Assembly (NCBI GenBank): GCA_016791205.1
Contig: JAEUNH010000245.1
Span: forward strand, 1 to 50,242
From: Rhodocyclaceae bacterium
Lineage (GTDB): Bacteria > Pseudomonadota > Gammaproteobacteria > Burkholderiales > Rhodocyclaceae
Direction: 5' to 3'
DNA: 50,242 nt
The notes under the pieces were generated by a model. That model did no database searches and had not been told where the DNA came from. It worked only from the letters and a program-made list of their open reading frames with translations. The position numbers and the translations under genes were made by a program. Shown in pieces: positions 19,367-31,010 of this stretch (positions are counted from its first letter, which is position 1; every line of letters starts with the position of its first letter).

Positions 19367-20798
19367 TGCCTGTCCTGCTGTGGACCGACCTGCTCGTTTT
19401 CCTGCTGATCGCCTGCGGCATCGGCGCCGGCGTCTATGTCAGCCGACGCGAATACCTGTTGGCCTCCTGGCGGCGTGTCGGCGAGAGCCGCGCCGGCATG
19501 GCCTCGCTGACCCTGTTGCTGGCCTTCGTCGCTGTCGGCCTGCTCGACTCGCTGCACTACCGGCCGCGCCTGGAAGCGGCCAACGGTCAGCCCGCCGGCG
19601 GCTACGGCAGCGAAGTGCGCAGCGCCCTCGACGCGCTCCTGCTGCCCCTCAAGACACGCACCGAGAAGACTTATTCCGCGCCGCTGGCGACGCATCTGTA
19701 TGCCAAGGAAACCGTGGAGCTGGCCGACGGCAGCCAGGCGCGGGTGTTCCCGCGCCTGAAGCATGGCGGGGCGCATCTGGGGGATGCCGAAGCGGAATGG
19801 GGCCGCGATGTAGCCTTGCGCATCCTGGGTGGCCTGGCCCTCGCCGTGCTGGCGGGACCGACTTTTGCCGCGCTGGCCGTCCTGGCGGCGGCGCGGCGCT
19901 GGGGCATGAACTGGCAGGCGGCCTGGCGCCACATCCGGCGCGGCGAGACACGTTTCGCCTGGAACGCCGTGCTGCTCACCCTGGCCGCGCTCTTACTGCT
20001 GGTCGGACCGGCCATTTCGCTTGCCGGCGGCTACCACGTCTTCGGCACCGACAAGGTCGGCCAGGACGTGCTCTACCTGACCCTGAAGAGCATCCGCACC
20101 GGGCTGGTGATCGGCACCATCACCACACTGGCGATGCTGCCTTTTGCGGTGGCGCTGGGCATCGCCGCGGGCTACCTTGGCGGCTGGGTGGACGACCTCA
20201 TCCAGTACCTCTACACGACGCTGAATTCGATCCCCGGGGTGCTGCTGATTGCCGCTTCGGTGCTGATGGTGCAGGTCCTGATCGACACCCATCCCGCCTG
20301 GTTCGCCACCGCCGCCCAGCGCGCCGATGCGCGCCTGCTGGCGCTGTGCCTGATACTCGGCGTGACGAGCTGGACGGGGCTCTGCCGGCTTTTGCGCGCC
20401 GAGACGCTGAAGCTGCGCGAACTGGAATACGTGCAGGCGGCGCAGGCCTTTGGCGCCTCGGCGGCGCGCATCATGGGCCGCCATGTTCTGCCTAACGTCA
20501 TGCATATCGTGCTGATCGCGGTGGTGATGGATTTTTCCGGCCTGGTGCTGGCCGAGGCGGTGCTGTCTTATATCGGCATCGGCGTCGACCCGAGCACCAT
20601 CAGCTTCGGCACCATGATCAACACGGCGCGCCTGGAGCTGGCGCGCGAGCCGGTGGTGTGGTGGTCGCTGCTGGCCGCCTTCGTCTTCATGTTCGTGCTG
20701 GTGCTGGCGGCCAACCTGTTCTCCGACACGGTGCGCGATGCCTTCGATCCGCGCGTCGCCGGCCGTCGTGGCGTTTCCTCGGCGCAGGAGCCGGCTGC

Positions 20799-20802
<4 letters not shown>
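19363..20802 (+). CDS. ABC transporter permease, DppC/YejE type, with long N-terminal extension
   Basis: Second membrane subunit. The DppC-like core starts near residue 200 (LAGGYHVFGTDKVGQDVLYLTLKSIRTGL) and holds the EAA loop EYVQAAQAFGASAARIMGRHVLPN. The family is usually near 300 residues; this protein has 479. The extra N-terminal 200 residues contain about three membrane segments (7-26, 46-64, 150-178) and a segment of roughly 85 residues between the second and third that would face the periplasm. The start overlaps the upstream stop by four bases. The extension may help dock the membrane-bound binding protein; that is inference. Confidence 0.9.
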
Positions 20803-22811
<2,009 letters not shown>

Positions 22812-22817
22812 ACCGGA

Positions 22818-24173
22818 TCAGTTGCGGGGCGCCGGCCGCTTGGCGGCAACTTTCTTCGGCGGCGTCCTGGCTGCCGGTTTCTTGGCGGCGGTCGTCTTTT
22901 TGGCGCTTTTGCCGCCCTTGACTGGCGGCTTGCGGATCGTCGGCTTGACCACCGGCAGGTTGACCGCCAGCAGGTTGCCGGAGGCGGATTCGCCCTGGGC
23001 CGGTACCAGCAGGGTATGGCCTGGCCCGATCCGCATCTTGGCGCTGATGCCGTTTACCTGGCGCAGCCGCGCCACGCCGAGGCCATGTTTCTTGGCGACG
23101 CTCTCCAGCCCTTCGCCTTTCTTGATCGTGTACGCCTGCCAATTCGTCAGCGGCTTGTTGTGCGCCTCCAGATTGGCCATGAAGACCTCGATCTTCTCGG
23201 CCGGCAGAACGATGTTGGCGCCGCCCTTGTCGGGGATCACGGGGCGGTTGTAGGCAGGATTGAGGGCGAGGAATTCCTCGATGGTCATCTCCGCCAGGCG
23301 GGCGGCGATGGCCACGTCCATGTGGGCGGAGACTTCGATGGTGTGGAAATAAGGCTTGTTGGGGATCGGGTCGAGGCTGACGTTGAACAGGCCGGGCTGG
23401 GCAATGATGTTCTTCAGGGCCTGCAGCTTGGGCACGTACCAGCGCGTCTCGCTGGGCATGGTCAGGCTGAGGTAATCGGTCGGCAGTCCCTTTGCCAGGT
23501 TCTTGTTGATGGCGCGGGCGACGGCATTCTCGCCCCAGTTGTAGGAGGCCAGCGCCAGGTGCCAGTCGCCGTGCATCTCGTAGATGGATTGCAGGTACTC
23601 CAGGGCCGCGCTGGTGGAGGCGATGATGTCGCGGCGCTGGTCCATCCACCAGTTCTGGTCGAGTTGGTAGGTCTTGCCGGTGGACGGGATGAACTGCCAC
23701 ATGCCCGAAGCGTGGGCGCGGGAATAGGCCATCGGATTGTAGGCGCTCTCGACAATCGGCAGGAGGGCCAGTTCGGTGGGCATGCCGCGCTTCTCCAGCT
23801 CTTCGACGATGTGGTGCATGTAGCGGCGGCTGCGCTCGACGACGCGTTTGAGATAGTCCGGACGGGCCAGATACCAGGCCTGCTGCTGCTGCACCAGCGG
23901 GCTGTCCAGGTTGGTCATGCCGAAGCCCCGGCGGATGCGCTCCCACAGATCGTCGGGCGGCAAGGTCAGGTCGATCGTCGCCAGAGGGGGCGGATCGTCC
24001 TTCAATTCGATGGTCGGAACGGTTTCGGGGTCGGCAGCACCGCCTGACGAGGATTCAGCCAGGGAGGGCGAAAGGGTCAGATGGGCCTCCTCCGCAGGCA
24101 GGGCAGGGTGGGGCAGGAACAACAGGAAGCCGCAAAAAAGGAGTCCCGGCAAAGCGGGAGGGGGCTTGAACAT
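22818..24173 (-). CDS. mltD: membrane-bound lytic transglycosylase D with basic tail
   Basis: Cleaves the glycan strands of peptidoglycan. A signal peptide covers about residues 1-27 (ends PALPA); no lipobox is seen, so unlike E. coli MltD it may not be a lipoprotein. The goose-lysozyme-like domain has catalytic Glu142 in LLPIVESAYNP, then SGMWQFIPSTG and ASYNWGENAV. A single clear LysM domain lies at about 344-395. The last 45 residues are a Lys/Ala/Pro-rich tail (GGKSAKKTTAAKKPAART) like histone H1 tails. 451 residues. It faces the ABC ATPase gene tail to tail, 6 bases away. Confidence 0.93.
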   Translation of the reverse strand: MFKPPPALPGLLFCGFLLFLPHPALPAEEAHLTLSPSLAESSSGGAADPETVPTIELKDDPPPLATIDLTLPPDDLWERIRRGFGMTNLDSPLVQQQQAWYLARPDYLKRVVERSRRYMHHIVEELEKRGMPTELALLPIVESAYNPMAYSRAHASGMWQFIPSTGKTYQLDQNWWMDQRRDIIASTSAALEYLQSIYEMHGDWHLALASYNWGENAVARAINKNLAKGLPTDYLSLTMPSETRWYVPKLQALKNIIAQPGLFNVSLDPIPNKPYFHTIEVSAHMDVAIAARLAEMTIEEFLALNPAYNRPVIPDKGGANIVLPAEKIEVFMANLEAHNKPLTNWQAYTIKKGEGLESVAKKHGLGVARLRQVNGISAKMRIGPGHTLLVPAQGESASGNLLAVNLPVVKPTIRKPPVKGGKSAKKTTAAKKPAARTPPKKVAAKRPAPRN

Positions 24174-24197
24174 GGAGCCGGTACGCGCGAAAAGCGC

Positions 24198-24226
24198 ATG
24201 CTACCTGCGGGTCCTCCGGCCGTCAA
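24198..24226 (-). promoter_or_regulatory. sigma-70-type promoter of mltD
   Basis: On the minus strand TTGACG (24226-24221), a 17-base spacer and TAGCAT (24203-24198), 24 bases before the mltD ATG. The rest of the 130-base divergent region up to the GGDEF gene shows no equally good promoter for the plus strand. Confidence 0.65.
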
Positions 24227-24303
24227 TTTGCCCCTTCAGGATGGCCGGCATGCGCCGTTAACCCAACAATGATCGTTCCGCTTGCGCGTATCATTCGCCC
24301 ATC

Positions 24304-25269
24304 ATGAGAGCGCTGGTCATCGAGGATACCGCCACCAATCTGGCGGTGTACTGCCATCTGCTCGAGCGCATCGGCATCGAGCCCATCCAGGCCCGCGACG
24401 GCCCGGCCGGGATCGCTTGCTTCCAAGAGATGCGTCCCGACCTGATCCTCCTGGACGTCGTGCTGCCAGGCATTGACGGCTTCGAGGTGGCGCGTCGCAT
24501 CCGCGCCATGGAGAAGCCGGGGGAGTGGACTCCCATCATCTTCCTGACCTCGCTCGCCAAGGACGAGGATCTGGAACGCGGCATCGAGGCCGGCGGAGAC
24601 GACTACCTGTTCAAGCCGGTGAGCGAGGTCGTGCTCAGCGCCAAGGTGAGGGCCATGCAGCGCATTGTCCAGATGCGCCAGTCGCTGCTGGTGCTGACCA
24701 GGAAGCTGGACGAGGCCAACCGCGAGCTGACGCGGCTCTCCGCCGTCGACGGCCTGACCGGCATCGCCAACCGCCGCCAGTTCGACGAGGCGCTGCTGCG
24801 CGAGTGGCGGCGCTGCCAGCGCGGCGGCACCCCTCTGGCCTTGCTGATGTGCGACGTGGACTCCTTCAAGCAGTACAACGACAACTACGGCCATCAGGCC
24901 GGCGACGAGTGCCTGAAGGCGGTGGCGGGCCTTCTCCAGGGCCAGCTCAGGCGGCCGGCCGACATCGTCGCCCGCTATGGCGGCGAGGAATTCGCCGCGA
25001 TTTTGCCTGACACCGGGCTGGAGGGTGCCTTGCTGGTGGCCGAGGCCATGCGCAGCGCCGTACGCGGTCACGCCATGACGCATGAGAATTCCGCCGCCGG
25101 CGTGGTGACTGTCAGCATCGGCGTGGCCGTCACGCAGCCCCAACAGGCCGAGGACCTGCCCAGGCTGATCGGCGCCGCCGACTGGGCCCTGTATGAAGCC
25201 AAGCGACTTGGGCGCAATCGCGTTCAGGTGGGCGATCCGTCTGCGGTGCGGGAAAGGAGCAAGGCATGA
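24304..25269 (+). CDS. response regulator with GGDEF domain (diguanylate cyclase)
   Basis: PleD-like signalling protein that should make cyclic di-GMP when phosphorylated. Receiver domain at 1-120 with phospho-acceptor Asp51 (LILLDVVLPG) and Lys104 (LFKPV); a short helix; then the GGDEF domain with active-site GGEEF at 226-230. An inhibitory I-site RPAD (217-220) lies five residues before it, so product feedback is expected. 321 residues. It overlaps the next gene by four bases. No histidine kinase is adjacent, so the input is unknown. Confidence 0.94.
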   Translation: MRALVIEDTATNLAVYCHLLERIGIEPIQARDGPAGIACFQEMRPDLILLDVVLPGIDGFEVARRIRAMEKPGEWTPIIFLTSLAKDEDLERGIEAGGDDYLFKPVSEVVLSAKVRAMQRIVQMRQSLLVLTRKLDEANRELTRLSAVDGLTGIANRRQFDEALLREWRRCQRGGTPLALLMCDVDSFKQYNDNYGHQAGDECLKAVAGLLQGQLRRPADIVARYGGEEFAAILPDTGLEGALLVAEAMRSAVRGHAMTHENSAAGVVTVSIGVAVTQPQQAEDLPRLIGAADWALYEAKRLGRNRVQVGDPSAVRERSKA

Positions 25270-25637
25270 GAGTCCTGATCGCTGACGACAATGGCGTGCT
25301 GCGGGCCATGCTGAGAGACGAGGGTTACGAGGTGGTGGGGGAGGCTGGCGACGGGGCCGCGGCGGTGGACCTGGCCAAGCGCCTGAAGCCCGATATCGTC
25401 TGCCTCGATATCGTGATGCCGAAAGCCGACGGCCTGCAGGCCTTGCAGGAGATCAAGGCGGAACTGCCCGCCTGCGTGGTGCTGATGATCAGCGGCAACG
25501 CCGACCGGGAGTCGGTCGAAGCGGCGGTAACGGGCGGTGCCTTCGGCTATATCCTCAAGCCCTTCAATGCCGCGCGGGTGGTCGAAACCATGAAGAAGGC
25601 TGCCGCCAAGGCGAAAAATCCCGCCGCGCCTACCTGA
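25266..25637 (+). CDS. CheY-like single-domain response regulator
   Basis: A 123-residue stand-alone receiver. The acidic pair Asp7-Asp8 (LIADDN), phospho-acceptor Asp48 (VCLDIVMP), Ser76 and Lys98 (YILKPF) are all present, so it can be phosphorylated. It overlaps the GGDEF gene by four bases, so the two are co-translated and may share a kinase or form a relay. It ends with an 8-base tail-to-tail overlap with gloB. Confidence 0.92.
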   Translation: MRVLIADDNGVLRAMLRDEGYEVVGEAGDGAAAVDLAKRLKPDIVCLDIVMPKADGLQALQEIKAELPACVVLMISGNADRESVEAAVTGGAFGYILKPFNAARVVETMKKAAAKAKNPAAPT

Positions 25638-26394
25638 AGACGTTTTTCCATTCGCGCAGGGCGGCAAAGACCTCCACGCCGCTGGACAGCGGCCTGTCGC
25701 TGCGACGGCTGGCCGCGCCGGCTACCGCTTCGACCGAGCAGCGCAGGAAAGGATTGGTCTCCAGTTCCACGGCCAGTTGGAAAGGGACGCTGGGCCGATC
25801 TGCAGCGCGCAGCGCGGCGACGCTGGCGGCGCGCGCTTCCAAGGCGGCATTGCCGGGCTCGACGGCCAGGGCGAAGCGGATGTTCGACAGGGTGTACTCG
25901 TGGGCGCAATAGACCAGGGTGTCGGGCGGCAGGGCGGCCAGCTTGCTCAGCGAAGCCCACATCTGTTGCGCCGTGCCTTCGAACAGGCGCCCGCAGCCGC
26001 AGCCGAACAGCGTATCCCCGCAAAATAGCGCGCCCTGCCCGTAATAGGCCACATGGCCACGCGTGTGGCCGGGAACGTCGATCACCCTGAAGGAGGCGGG
26101 CAGGCCAGGCAGTTCAACGATGTCGCCTTCTCCGACGGCAATGCTGACGCCGGCAACGGCTTCATGGGCCGGACCATAGACGTGGACCGGTTGGTGCTGC
26201 AGCAAACCTGCCACCCCGCCGCAATGGTCGCCGTGATGGTGCGTCAGCAGAATGGCGGCCAGATCGACGCTCTGTTCCTCGATGTAGCGCAGCACTGGCG
26301 CCGCTTCGCCGGGGTCGACCGCCACGATGCGGCGACCTTCGCGCAGCAGCCAGATATAATTGTCCTCGAAGGCGCGCAAGGCATGGATGTCCAT
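25630..26394 (-). CDS. gloB: hydroxyacylglutathione hydrolase (glyoxalase II)
   Basis: Hydrolyses S-lactoylglutathione to lactate and glutathione, the second step of methylglyoxal detoxification. Metallo-beta-lactamase fold with the metal motif THHHGDH at residues 51-57, further ligands in VPGHTRGHVAYY and LFCGDTLF, and the glyoxalase II marker YCAHEYTLSN. The start giving MDIHALRAFEDNYIW fits the family; 254 residues. It is divergent from the methyltransferase gene (26 bases apart); the order gloB-methyltransferase-rnhA-dnaQ resembles E. coli gloB-yafS-rnhA-dnaQ. Confidence 0.96.
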   Translation of the reverse strand: MDIHALRAFEDNYIWLLREGRRIVAVDPGEAAPVLRYIEEQSVDLAAILLTHHHGDHCGGVAGLLQHQPVHVYGPAHEAVAGVSIAVGEGDIVELPGLPASFRVIDVPGHTRGHVAYYGQGALFCGDTLFGCGCGRLFEGTAQQMWASLSKLAALPPDTLVYCAHEYTLSNIRFALAVEPGNAALEARAASVAALRAADRPSVPFQLAVELETNPFLRCSVEAVAGAASRRSDRPLSSGVEVFAALREWKNVFR

Positions 26395-26420
26395 GCCCCA
26401 TTCTCTGACTCCGGAGCGAA

Positions 26421-27143
26421 ATGTCAAATTCCCCGATCGATGCCTGGCTGCAGACGCCTCAGGGGCGCTACATCCTCGACTGGGAACAGGAACGCTTCGA
26501 CGAGATGGTGGCGGATATCTTTGGCTTCAACGCGGTGCAGCTAGGCTTTCCCCGGCTGGACGGCCTGCGGGCCAATCGGATGCCGCTGCGCTTTCACTAC
26601 GATCCGGTTCTGCCCGCCGGCGTGTTGGGCGATGCCCATCACCTGCCGATGGCGGCGAACAGCGTCGATCTGGCCGTGCTTCCTCACGTGCTGGAGTTTG
26701 CCGCCGATCCGCACCAGATCCTGCGCGAGATCGAGCGGGTTCTGGTGCCGGAAGGACAGGTGCTGATATCCGGCTTCAATCCCCTCAGTCTGTGGGGCAT
26801 CAAGCGCCGTCTCGCCGGCCGCAACGCCGCCTATCCCTGGCAGGGCCAGTATTTCAGCGTGCGGCGCCTTAGAGACCTGCTCAAGCTGCTGAGCTTCGAG
26901 ACTCAGGCGGGCTGTTTCGGGCGATACGCCCCGGCCGTGTCCCAGGAAAAATGGCTGCGGCGCTGGCATTTCCTCGAGCTGGCAGGCGATCGCTGGTGGC
27001 CGATTGCCGGTGCGGTTTATATCCTGCAAGGCGTCAAGCGCCAGCACGGCCTGCGCCTGCTGACGCCGGCCTGGCAGGATCGCAAGGCGCGCGCCAAGGC
27101 CCTGGCGCCGGCGGTTCAGAGAATCCAGAAGGACGGCCAGTGA
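26421..27143 (+). CDS. class I SAM-dependent methyltransferase, YafS-like
   Basis: A 240-residue protein with a divergent class I methyltransferase core: the region around [39 protein letters not shown] carries the post-motif I and motif II/III elements of the Methyltransf_11 type. The SAM-binding glycine motif near residue 41 (LGFPRLDG) is degenerate. The position between gloB and rnhA is that of E. coli yafS. The substrate is unknown. The stop overlaps the rnhA GTG start by four bases. Confidence 0.85.
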   Translation: MSNSPIDAWLQTPQGRYILDWEQERFDEMVADIFGFNAVQLGFPRLDGLRANRMPLRFHYDPVLPAGVLGDAHHLPMAANSVDLAVLPHVLEFAADPHQILREIERVLVPEGQVLISGFNPLSLWGIKRRLAGRNAAYPWQGQYFSVRRLRDLLKLLSFETQAGCFGRYAPAVSQEKWLRRWHFLELAGDRWWPIAGAVYILQGVKRQHGLRLLTPAWQDRKARAKALAPAVQRIQKDGQ

Positions 27144-27598
27144 GCAAGGAGATCGATTGGGTCGAGATCTACACCGATGGGGCCTGCAGAGGCAATCCCG
27201 GCCCGGGAGGTTGGGGCGCCCTCCTCAGGACTGGCGCGCACGAAAAGGAGCTGTTCGGTGGCGAGGCCGATACCACCAACAACCGCATGGAACTGACGGC
27301 GGTGATCCGCGCCCTGGAGGCGCTCAAGCGCCCGGTGCAGGTTCGCGTGCATACCGATTCGCAGTATGTGCAGAAGGGCATCAGCGAGTGGATTCATGCC
27401 TGGAAGAAGCGCGGCTGGCGCACCGCCGACCGGCAGCCGGTCAAGAACGCCGAGCTCTGGCGGGAACTGGAGGCGCTGGCTGCGCGCCATCGCATCGAAT
27501 GGCGCTGGGTCAAGGGGCATGCCGGGCACATCGACAATGAGCGCGCCGACGCCTTGGCGCGCCGCGGCATCGAGACTCTGAAAGGCAGCTCAGCGTGA
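27140..27598 (+). CDS. rnhA: ribonuclease HI
   Basis: Cuts RNA in RNA-DNA hybrids, removing primers and R-loops. Catalytic residues are Asp13 ([16 protein letters not shown]), Glu51 (NNRMELTAV), Asp73 (HTDSQYV) and Asp137 (NERADALA), the standard DEDD set. Translation starts at GTG inside the GTGA overlap with the previous stop. 152 residues. It overlaps dnaQ by four bases, so the three plus-strand genes are one coupled unit. Confidence 0.97.
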   Translation: MSKEIDWVEIYTDGACRGNPGPGGWGALLRTGAHEKELFGGEADTTNNRMELTAVIRALEALKRPVQVRVHTDSQYVQKGISEWIHAWKKRGWRTADRQPVKNAELWRELEALAARHRIEWRWVKGHAGHIDNERADALARRGIETLKGSSA

Positions 27599-28296
27599 GG
27601 CAAATTGTTCTCGACACGGAAACCACCGGCCTCGATCACCGAATGGGCGACCGCATCATCGAAATCGGCTGCGTCGAACTTCTCAATCGCAAGCTGACCG
27701 GACAGCGTTTCCATCGCTACCTCAACCCGGAGCGGGAAGTGGAGGCCGGGGCCCTCGCCGTCCATGGCCTGACCAACGAGTTCCTCCATGACAAGCCGAA
27801 ATTCGACGAGGTGGCGGCCGAGTTCCTCGATTTCATCCAGGGCGCCGAGCTGGTGATCCACAATGCCGGCTTCGATGTCGGCTTCCTGAACAACGAACTG
27901 GCATTGTCACAGGCGGCGCCGCTGGAACAATGCTGTGCGGGGGTGGTGGATACCCTCAAGCTGGCCCGCGAACTGCATCCGGGGCGCAAGAACTCCCTCG
28001 ATGCGCTGTGCGAGCGCTACGCCATCGACAACTCCGGACGCATGCTGCATGGCGCTCTGCTCGATGCCGAACTGCTGGCCGAGGTCTATCTGGCCATGAC
28101 CCGGGGGCAGGACAGCCTGATCATGGAGCTGGATGCCGCGCCAGGCCCGACTTTGCAGGGTATGCCGCAACTGGAATGCCCGAACCTGCGCGTTTTGCGT
28201 GCCAGCGCCGAAGAGCTGGCCGAGCACCAGCGCCTGCTGGTCGATATCGGCCAGGAGAGCAAGACTGGGTGCCTGTGGTCGTCGCTGGAAGCCTGA
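27595..28296 (+). CDS. dnaQ: DNA polymerase III epsilon subunit, proofreading exonuclease
   Basis: 3'-5' exonuclease of the replicative polymerase. DEDDh exonuclease motifs: LDTETTGLD at residues 6-14, [11 protein letters not shown], and the third motif [17 protein letters not shown]. The C-terminal part would bind the alpha subunit. GTG start in a GTGA overlap with rnhA. 233 residues. In E. coli rnhA and dnaQ are divergent; here they are co-directional and coupled, the order found in many betaproteobacteria. Confidence 0.96.
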   Translation: MRQIVLDTETTGLDHRMGDRIIEIGCVELLNRKLTGQRFHRYLNPEREVEAGALAVHGLTNEFLHDKPKFDEVAAEFLDFIQGAELVIHNAGFDVGFLNNELALSQAAPLEQCCAGVVDTLKLARELHPGRKNSLDALCERYAIDNSGRMLHGALLDAELLAEVYLAMTRGQDSLIMELDAAPGPTLQGMPQLECPNLRVLRASAEELAEHQRLLVDIGQESKTGCLWSSLEA

Positions 28297-28309
28297 ACGG
28301 CCGGCGTCT

Positions 28310-28338
28310 TTGAAAATGGCTGCGGTTTCCGCTACAAT
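28310..28338 (+). promoter_or_regulatory. promoter of tRNA-Val(GAC), probably also serving thrS
   Basis: TTGAAA (28310-28315), a 17-base spacer and TACAAT (28333-28338), 11 bases before the tRNA 5' end. No other promoter was seen before thrS, so the translation operon may start here. Confidence 0.75.
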
Positions 28339-28349
28339 GCGCGTCTTTC

Positions 28350-28426
28350 AGGCGCGTAGCTCAGCTGGTTAGAGCACCACCTTGACATGGTGGGGGTCGT
28401 AGGTTCGAGTCCTATCGCGCCTACCA
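28350..28426 (+). tRNA. tRNA-Val (anticodon GAC)
   Basis: 77-base cloverleaf with acceptor AGGCGCG/CGCGCCT, A discriminator, encoded CCA, anticodon stem CCACC/GGTGG and loop TTGACAT, giving GAC for valine GUC/GUU codons. With the TAC species at 13030 this window carries two valine isoacceptors. Confidence 0.97.
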
Positions 28427-28432
28427 ACTGAA

Positions 28433-28485
28433 GACAGGAGTCAGAGGACAGAAGTCGCTACGGCTTCGGTTTTCTGGCTTTTGTC
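28433..28485 (+). promoter_or_regulatory. long RNA hairpin in the thrS leader
   Basis: Positions 28433-28457 pair with 28461-28485 around loop CTA: 24 of 25 positions pair, six as G-U, with one A-G mismatch at 28450/28468. All six G-U pairs work only in plus-strand RNA, which suggests selection on the transcript or a decayed perfect palindrome. The left arm contains a direct repeat, GACAGGAGTC and GACAGAAGTC, four bases apart. It lies between tRNA-Val and the thrS ATG, 15 bases from the latter. Confidence 0.7.
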
Positions 28486-28500
28486 GTTTATGGGCGAATC

Positions 28501-30417
28501 ATGCCGATCATAACTTTGCCGGATGGCTCGACACGCGAATTCCCCCAGGCGATCAGCGTCGCCGAGGTGGCCGCATCGATCGGCGCCGGACTGGCCAAGG
28601 CGGCCCTGGCCGGCAAGGTGGACGGCCGGTTGGTCGATACCGGCTACCGCATCGAGCGGGACTGCGCCCTGGCCATCGTCACCGACAGGGATGCCGATGG
28701 CGTCGATATCATCCGCCACTCGACTGCGCACCTGCTGGCCTATGCCGTGAAGGAGCTGTTTCCCGAGGCCCAGGTGACCATCGGCCCGGTGATCGACAAC
28801 GGTTTCTACTACGATTTCGCCTACAAGCGGCCGTTCACGCCGGAAGACCTGGCGCGGATCGAGGTGCGCATGGCCGAATTGGCGAAGAAGGATTTCCCGG
28901 TGCTGCGCGAAGTCTGGCCGCGCGACAAGGCCGTCGGCTTCTTCAAATCCATTGGCGAGCATTACAAGGCCGAGATCATCGCCTCAATTCCTGCCGATCA
29001 GGACGTTTCGCTGTATCGCGAGGGCGATTTCGTGGACCTTTGCCGCGGCCCGCACGTTCCCTCTACCGGCAAGCTGAAGGTCTTCAAACTGATGAAGGTG
29101 GCTGGCGCCTACTGGCGCGGTGATTCCCGCAACGAGATGCTCCAGCGCATCTATGGCACAGCCTGGGCGAAGCAGGACGAACTCGACGCCTACCTGCACA
29201 TGCTGGAGGAAGCCGAGAAGCGCGATCATCGCAAGCTCGGCCGGCAGCTTGACCTCTTCCATCTGCAGGACGAGGCGCCGGGCATGGTGTTCTGGCATCC
29301 CAAAGGCTGGGTGATCTGGCAGGAGGTCGAGCAGTACATGCGCCGCCTGCTTTCCGCCAATGGCTACCTGGAGGTGCGCACCCCGCAGGTGATGGACCGG
29401 GTGCTGTGGGAAAAGTCCGGCCACTGGGAGAACTACGCCGAGCACATGTTTACCACCAAGGCCGAGGAGCGGGACTACGCCGTCAAGCCGATGAACTGCC
29501 CCGGCCATGTTCAGATCTTCAACCAGGGCATCAAGAGCTACCGCGACCTGCCGTTGAGGCTGGCCGAGTTCGGCTCCTGCCACCGCAACGAGCCTTCCGG
29601 CGCGCTGCACGGCATCATGCGGGTGCGCGGCTTCGTCCAGGACGATGCGCACATTTTTTGCATGGAAGAACAGATTCTGTCCGAGTCCGCCTCCTTCATC
29701 GATTTGCTGCGCAAGGTATATGCGGATTTCGGTTTCAACGACATCCTCGTCAAGTTGTCCACCCGACCGGAGAAGCGCCTCGGTTCCGACGAGACCTGGG
29801 ATCGTGCCGAAACAGCGCTGGCACAGGCCCTCGACGCCAAGGGCCTGAAGTACGATTTGCAGCCAGGCGAAGGGGCCTTCTACGGCCCCAAGATCGAGTT
29901 TTCGCTGAAGGATTGCCTGAACCGGGTCTGGCAGTGCGGCACCCTGCAGCTGGATTTCTCCCTGCCCGGGCGCCTCGGCGCGGAGTATGTCGCCGAGGAC
30001 AACACCCGCCGCCAGCCGGTGATGCTGCACCGGGCCATCCTTGGCTCGATGGAGCGCTTCATCGGGATACTGATCGAGCACCATGCCGGCGCCTTCCCGC
30101 TGTGGCTGGCCCCGCTTCATGCGGTGGTGATGAACATCTCAGAGCATCAGGCCGATTACGCCGGGGCTGTTGCGGAAAAGCTACGCATTGCCGGCCTGCG
30201 GGCGGTAGCGGATTTGCGCAACGAGAAAATTAGCTATAAAATACGAGAACATAGCTTGCATAAGCTGCCTTATCAGCTTGTCGTGGGTGACAAGGAAAAG
30301 GCAGCCGGGTTGGTCGCCGTGCGTGCCCGGGGTGGTCAAGACCTTGGGCAAATGTCCCTCGAGACGTTTGTCGAACGCCTGACGCGAGAACGTGATGCGC
30401 GGGCAGGGGCGACCTGA
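28501..30417 (+). CDS. thrS: threonyl-tRNA synthetase
   Basis: Charges tRNA-Thr. Domains in order: TGS domain (1-61), editing/SAD domain with [16 protein letters not shown] and [12 protein letters not shown], class II catalytic core with motif 1 near [13 protein letters not shown], zinc and substrate residues in the NCPGHVQIF region, motif 2 [15 protein letters not shown] and motif 3 [13 protein letters not shown], and a C-terminal anticodon-binding domain ([14 protein letters not shown]). 638 residues, family length. It heads thrS-infC-rpmI-rplT-pheS-pheT-ihfA. A large hairpin lies just upstream; the ribosome binding site is weak. Confidence 0.97.
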   Translation: MPIITLPDGSTREFPQAISVAEVAASIGAGLAKAALAGKVDGRLVDTGYRIERDCALAIVTDRDADGVDIIRHSTAHLLAYAVKELFPEAQVTIGPVIDNGFYYDFAYKRPFTPEDLARIEVRMAELAKKDFPVLREVWPRDKAVGFFKSIGEHYKAEIIASIPADQDVSLYREGDFVDLCRGPHVPSTGKLKVFKLMKVAGAYWRGDSRNEMLQRIYGTAWAKQDELDAYLHMLEEAEKRDHRKLGRQLDLFHLQDEAPGMVFWHPKGWVIWQEVEQYMRRLLSANGYLEVRTPQVMDRVLWEKSGHWENYAEHMFTTKAEERDYAVKPMNCPGHVQIFNQGIKSYRDLPLRLAEFGSCHRNEPSGALHGIMRVRGFVQDDAHIFCMEEQILSESASFIDLLRKVYADFGFNDILVKLSTRPEKRLGSDETWDRAETALAQALDAKGLKYDLQPGEGAFYGPKIEFSLKDCLNRVWQCGTLQLDFSLPGRLGAEYVAEDNTRRQPVMLHRAILGSMERFIGILIEHHAGAFPLWLAPLHAVVMNISEHQADYAGAVAEKLRIAGLRAVADLRNEKISYKIREHSLHKLPYQLVVGDKEKAAGLVAVRARGGQDLGQMSLETFVERLTRERDARAGAT

Positions 30418-30443
30418 TTTTCAATTTTTCGGAGATTCGAACC

Positions 30444-30977
30444 ATCGCACAACAGAAGGCGCAGCGCCTGAACGAAGAGATCAACGCCCCCGAAATAAGG
30501 CTGATCGGGGTGGATGGCGAGCAGGTCGGTATCGTAGCGGTTCAGTCTGCGCTTAAGATGGCCGAGGAAGCCGGGGTGGATCTGGTCGAGATCGCGCCAT
30601 TGGCCAAGCCTCCGGTCTGCCGCATCATGGACTATGGCAAGTTCAAATACGCGGAGGCCAAGAAGGCGCACGAAGCCAAGCTGAAACAGAAGCAGATCCA
30701 GGTCAAGGAAGTGAAGTTCAGGCCCGGCACCGACGAAGGCGACTACCAGATCAAGCTGCGCAACCTGGTGAGGTTCCTGCAGGAAGGCGACAAGACCAAA
30801 GTGACGCTGCGTTTCCGCGGCAGGGAAATGGCGCATCAGGAATTCGGCGTGCGCCTGCTGGAGCGGGTGAAGGGCGACCTCGAGCTTTACGGCACGGTCG
30901 AGCAGTTTCCCAAGATGGAAGGCCGCCAGCTCATCATGGTGCTGGCGCCGATCAAGAAGCAGGAGAAGAAGCACTGA
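30444..30977 (+). CDS. infC: translation initiation factor IF-3, AUC start codon
   Basis: IF-3 keeps the 30S subunit free and rejects wrong start codons. The reading frame has no ATG/GTG/TTG start at the right place; the first in-frame ATG is internal at 30606, and the GTG at 30510 would remove the conserved N-terminal [14 protein letters not shown] segment. The codon that fits is ATC at 30444, nine bases after GGAG (30431-30434), giving 177 residues. IF-3 genes commonly start with AUU or AUC, which lets IF-3 repress its own translation. Family markers [31 protein letters not shown] and [10 protein letters not shown] are present. Confidence 0.95.
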   Translation: MAQQKAQRLNEEINAPEIRLIGVDGEQVGIVAVQSALKMAEEAGVDLVEIAPLAKPPVCRIMDYGKFKYAEAKKAHEAKLKQKQIQVKEVKFRPGTDEGDYQIKLRNLVRFLQEGDKTKVTLRFRGREMAHQEFGVRLLERVKGDLELYGTVEQFPKMEGRQLIMVLAPIKKQEKKH

Positions 30978-31010
30978 TTATTTCGTTCCCTTGAGGGACG
31001 GATTGGCGGA

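Noticed and set aside
28490..28500. ATG at 28490 as thrS start
   Set aside because: It is out of frame with ThrRS; the ATG at 28501 begins the conserved TGS domain.
30510..30512. infC starting at this later codon
   Set aside because: It would delete conserved N-terminal IF-3 residues; AUC at 30444 with GGAG upstream explains the frame.
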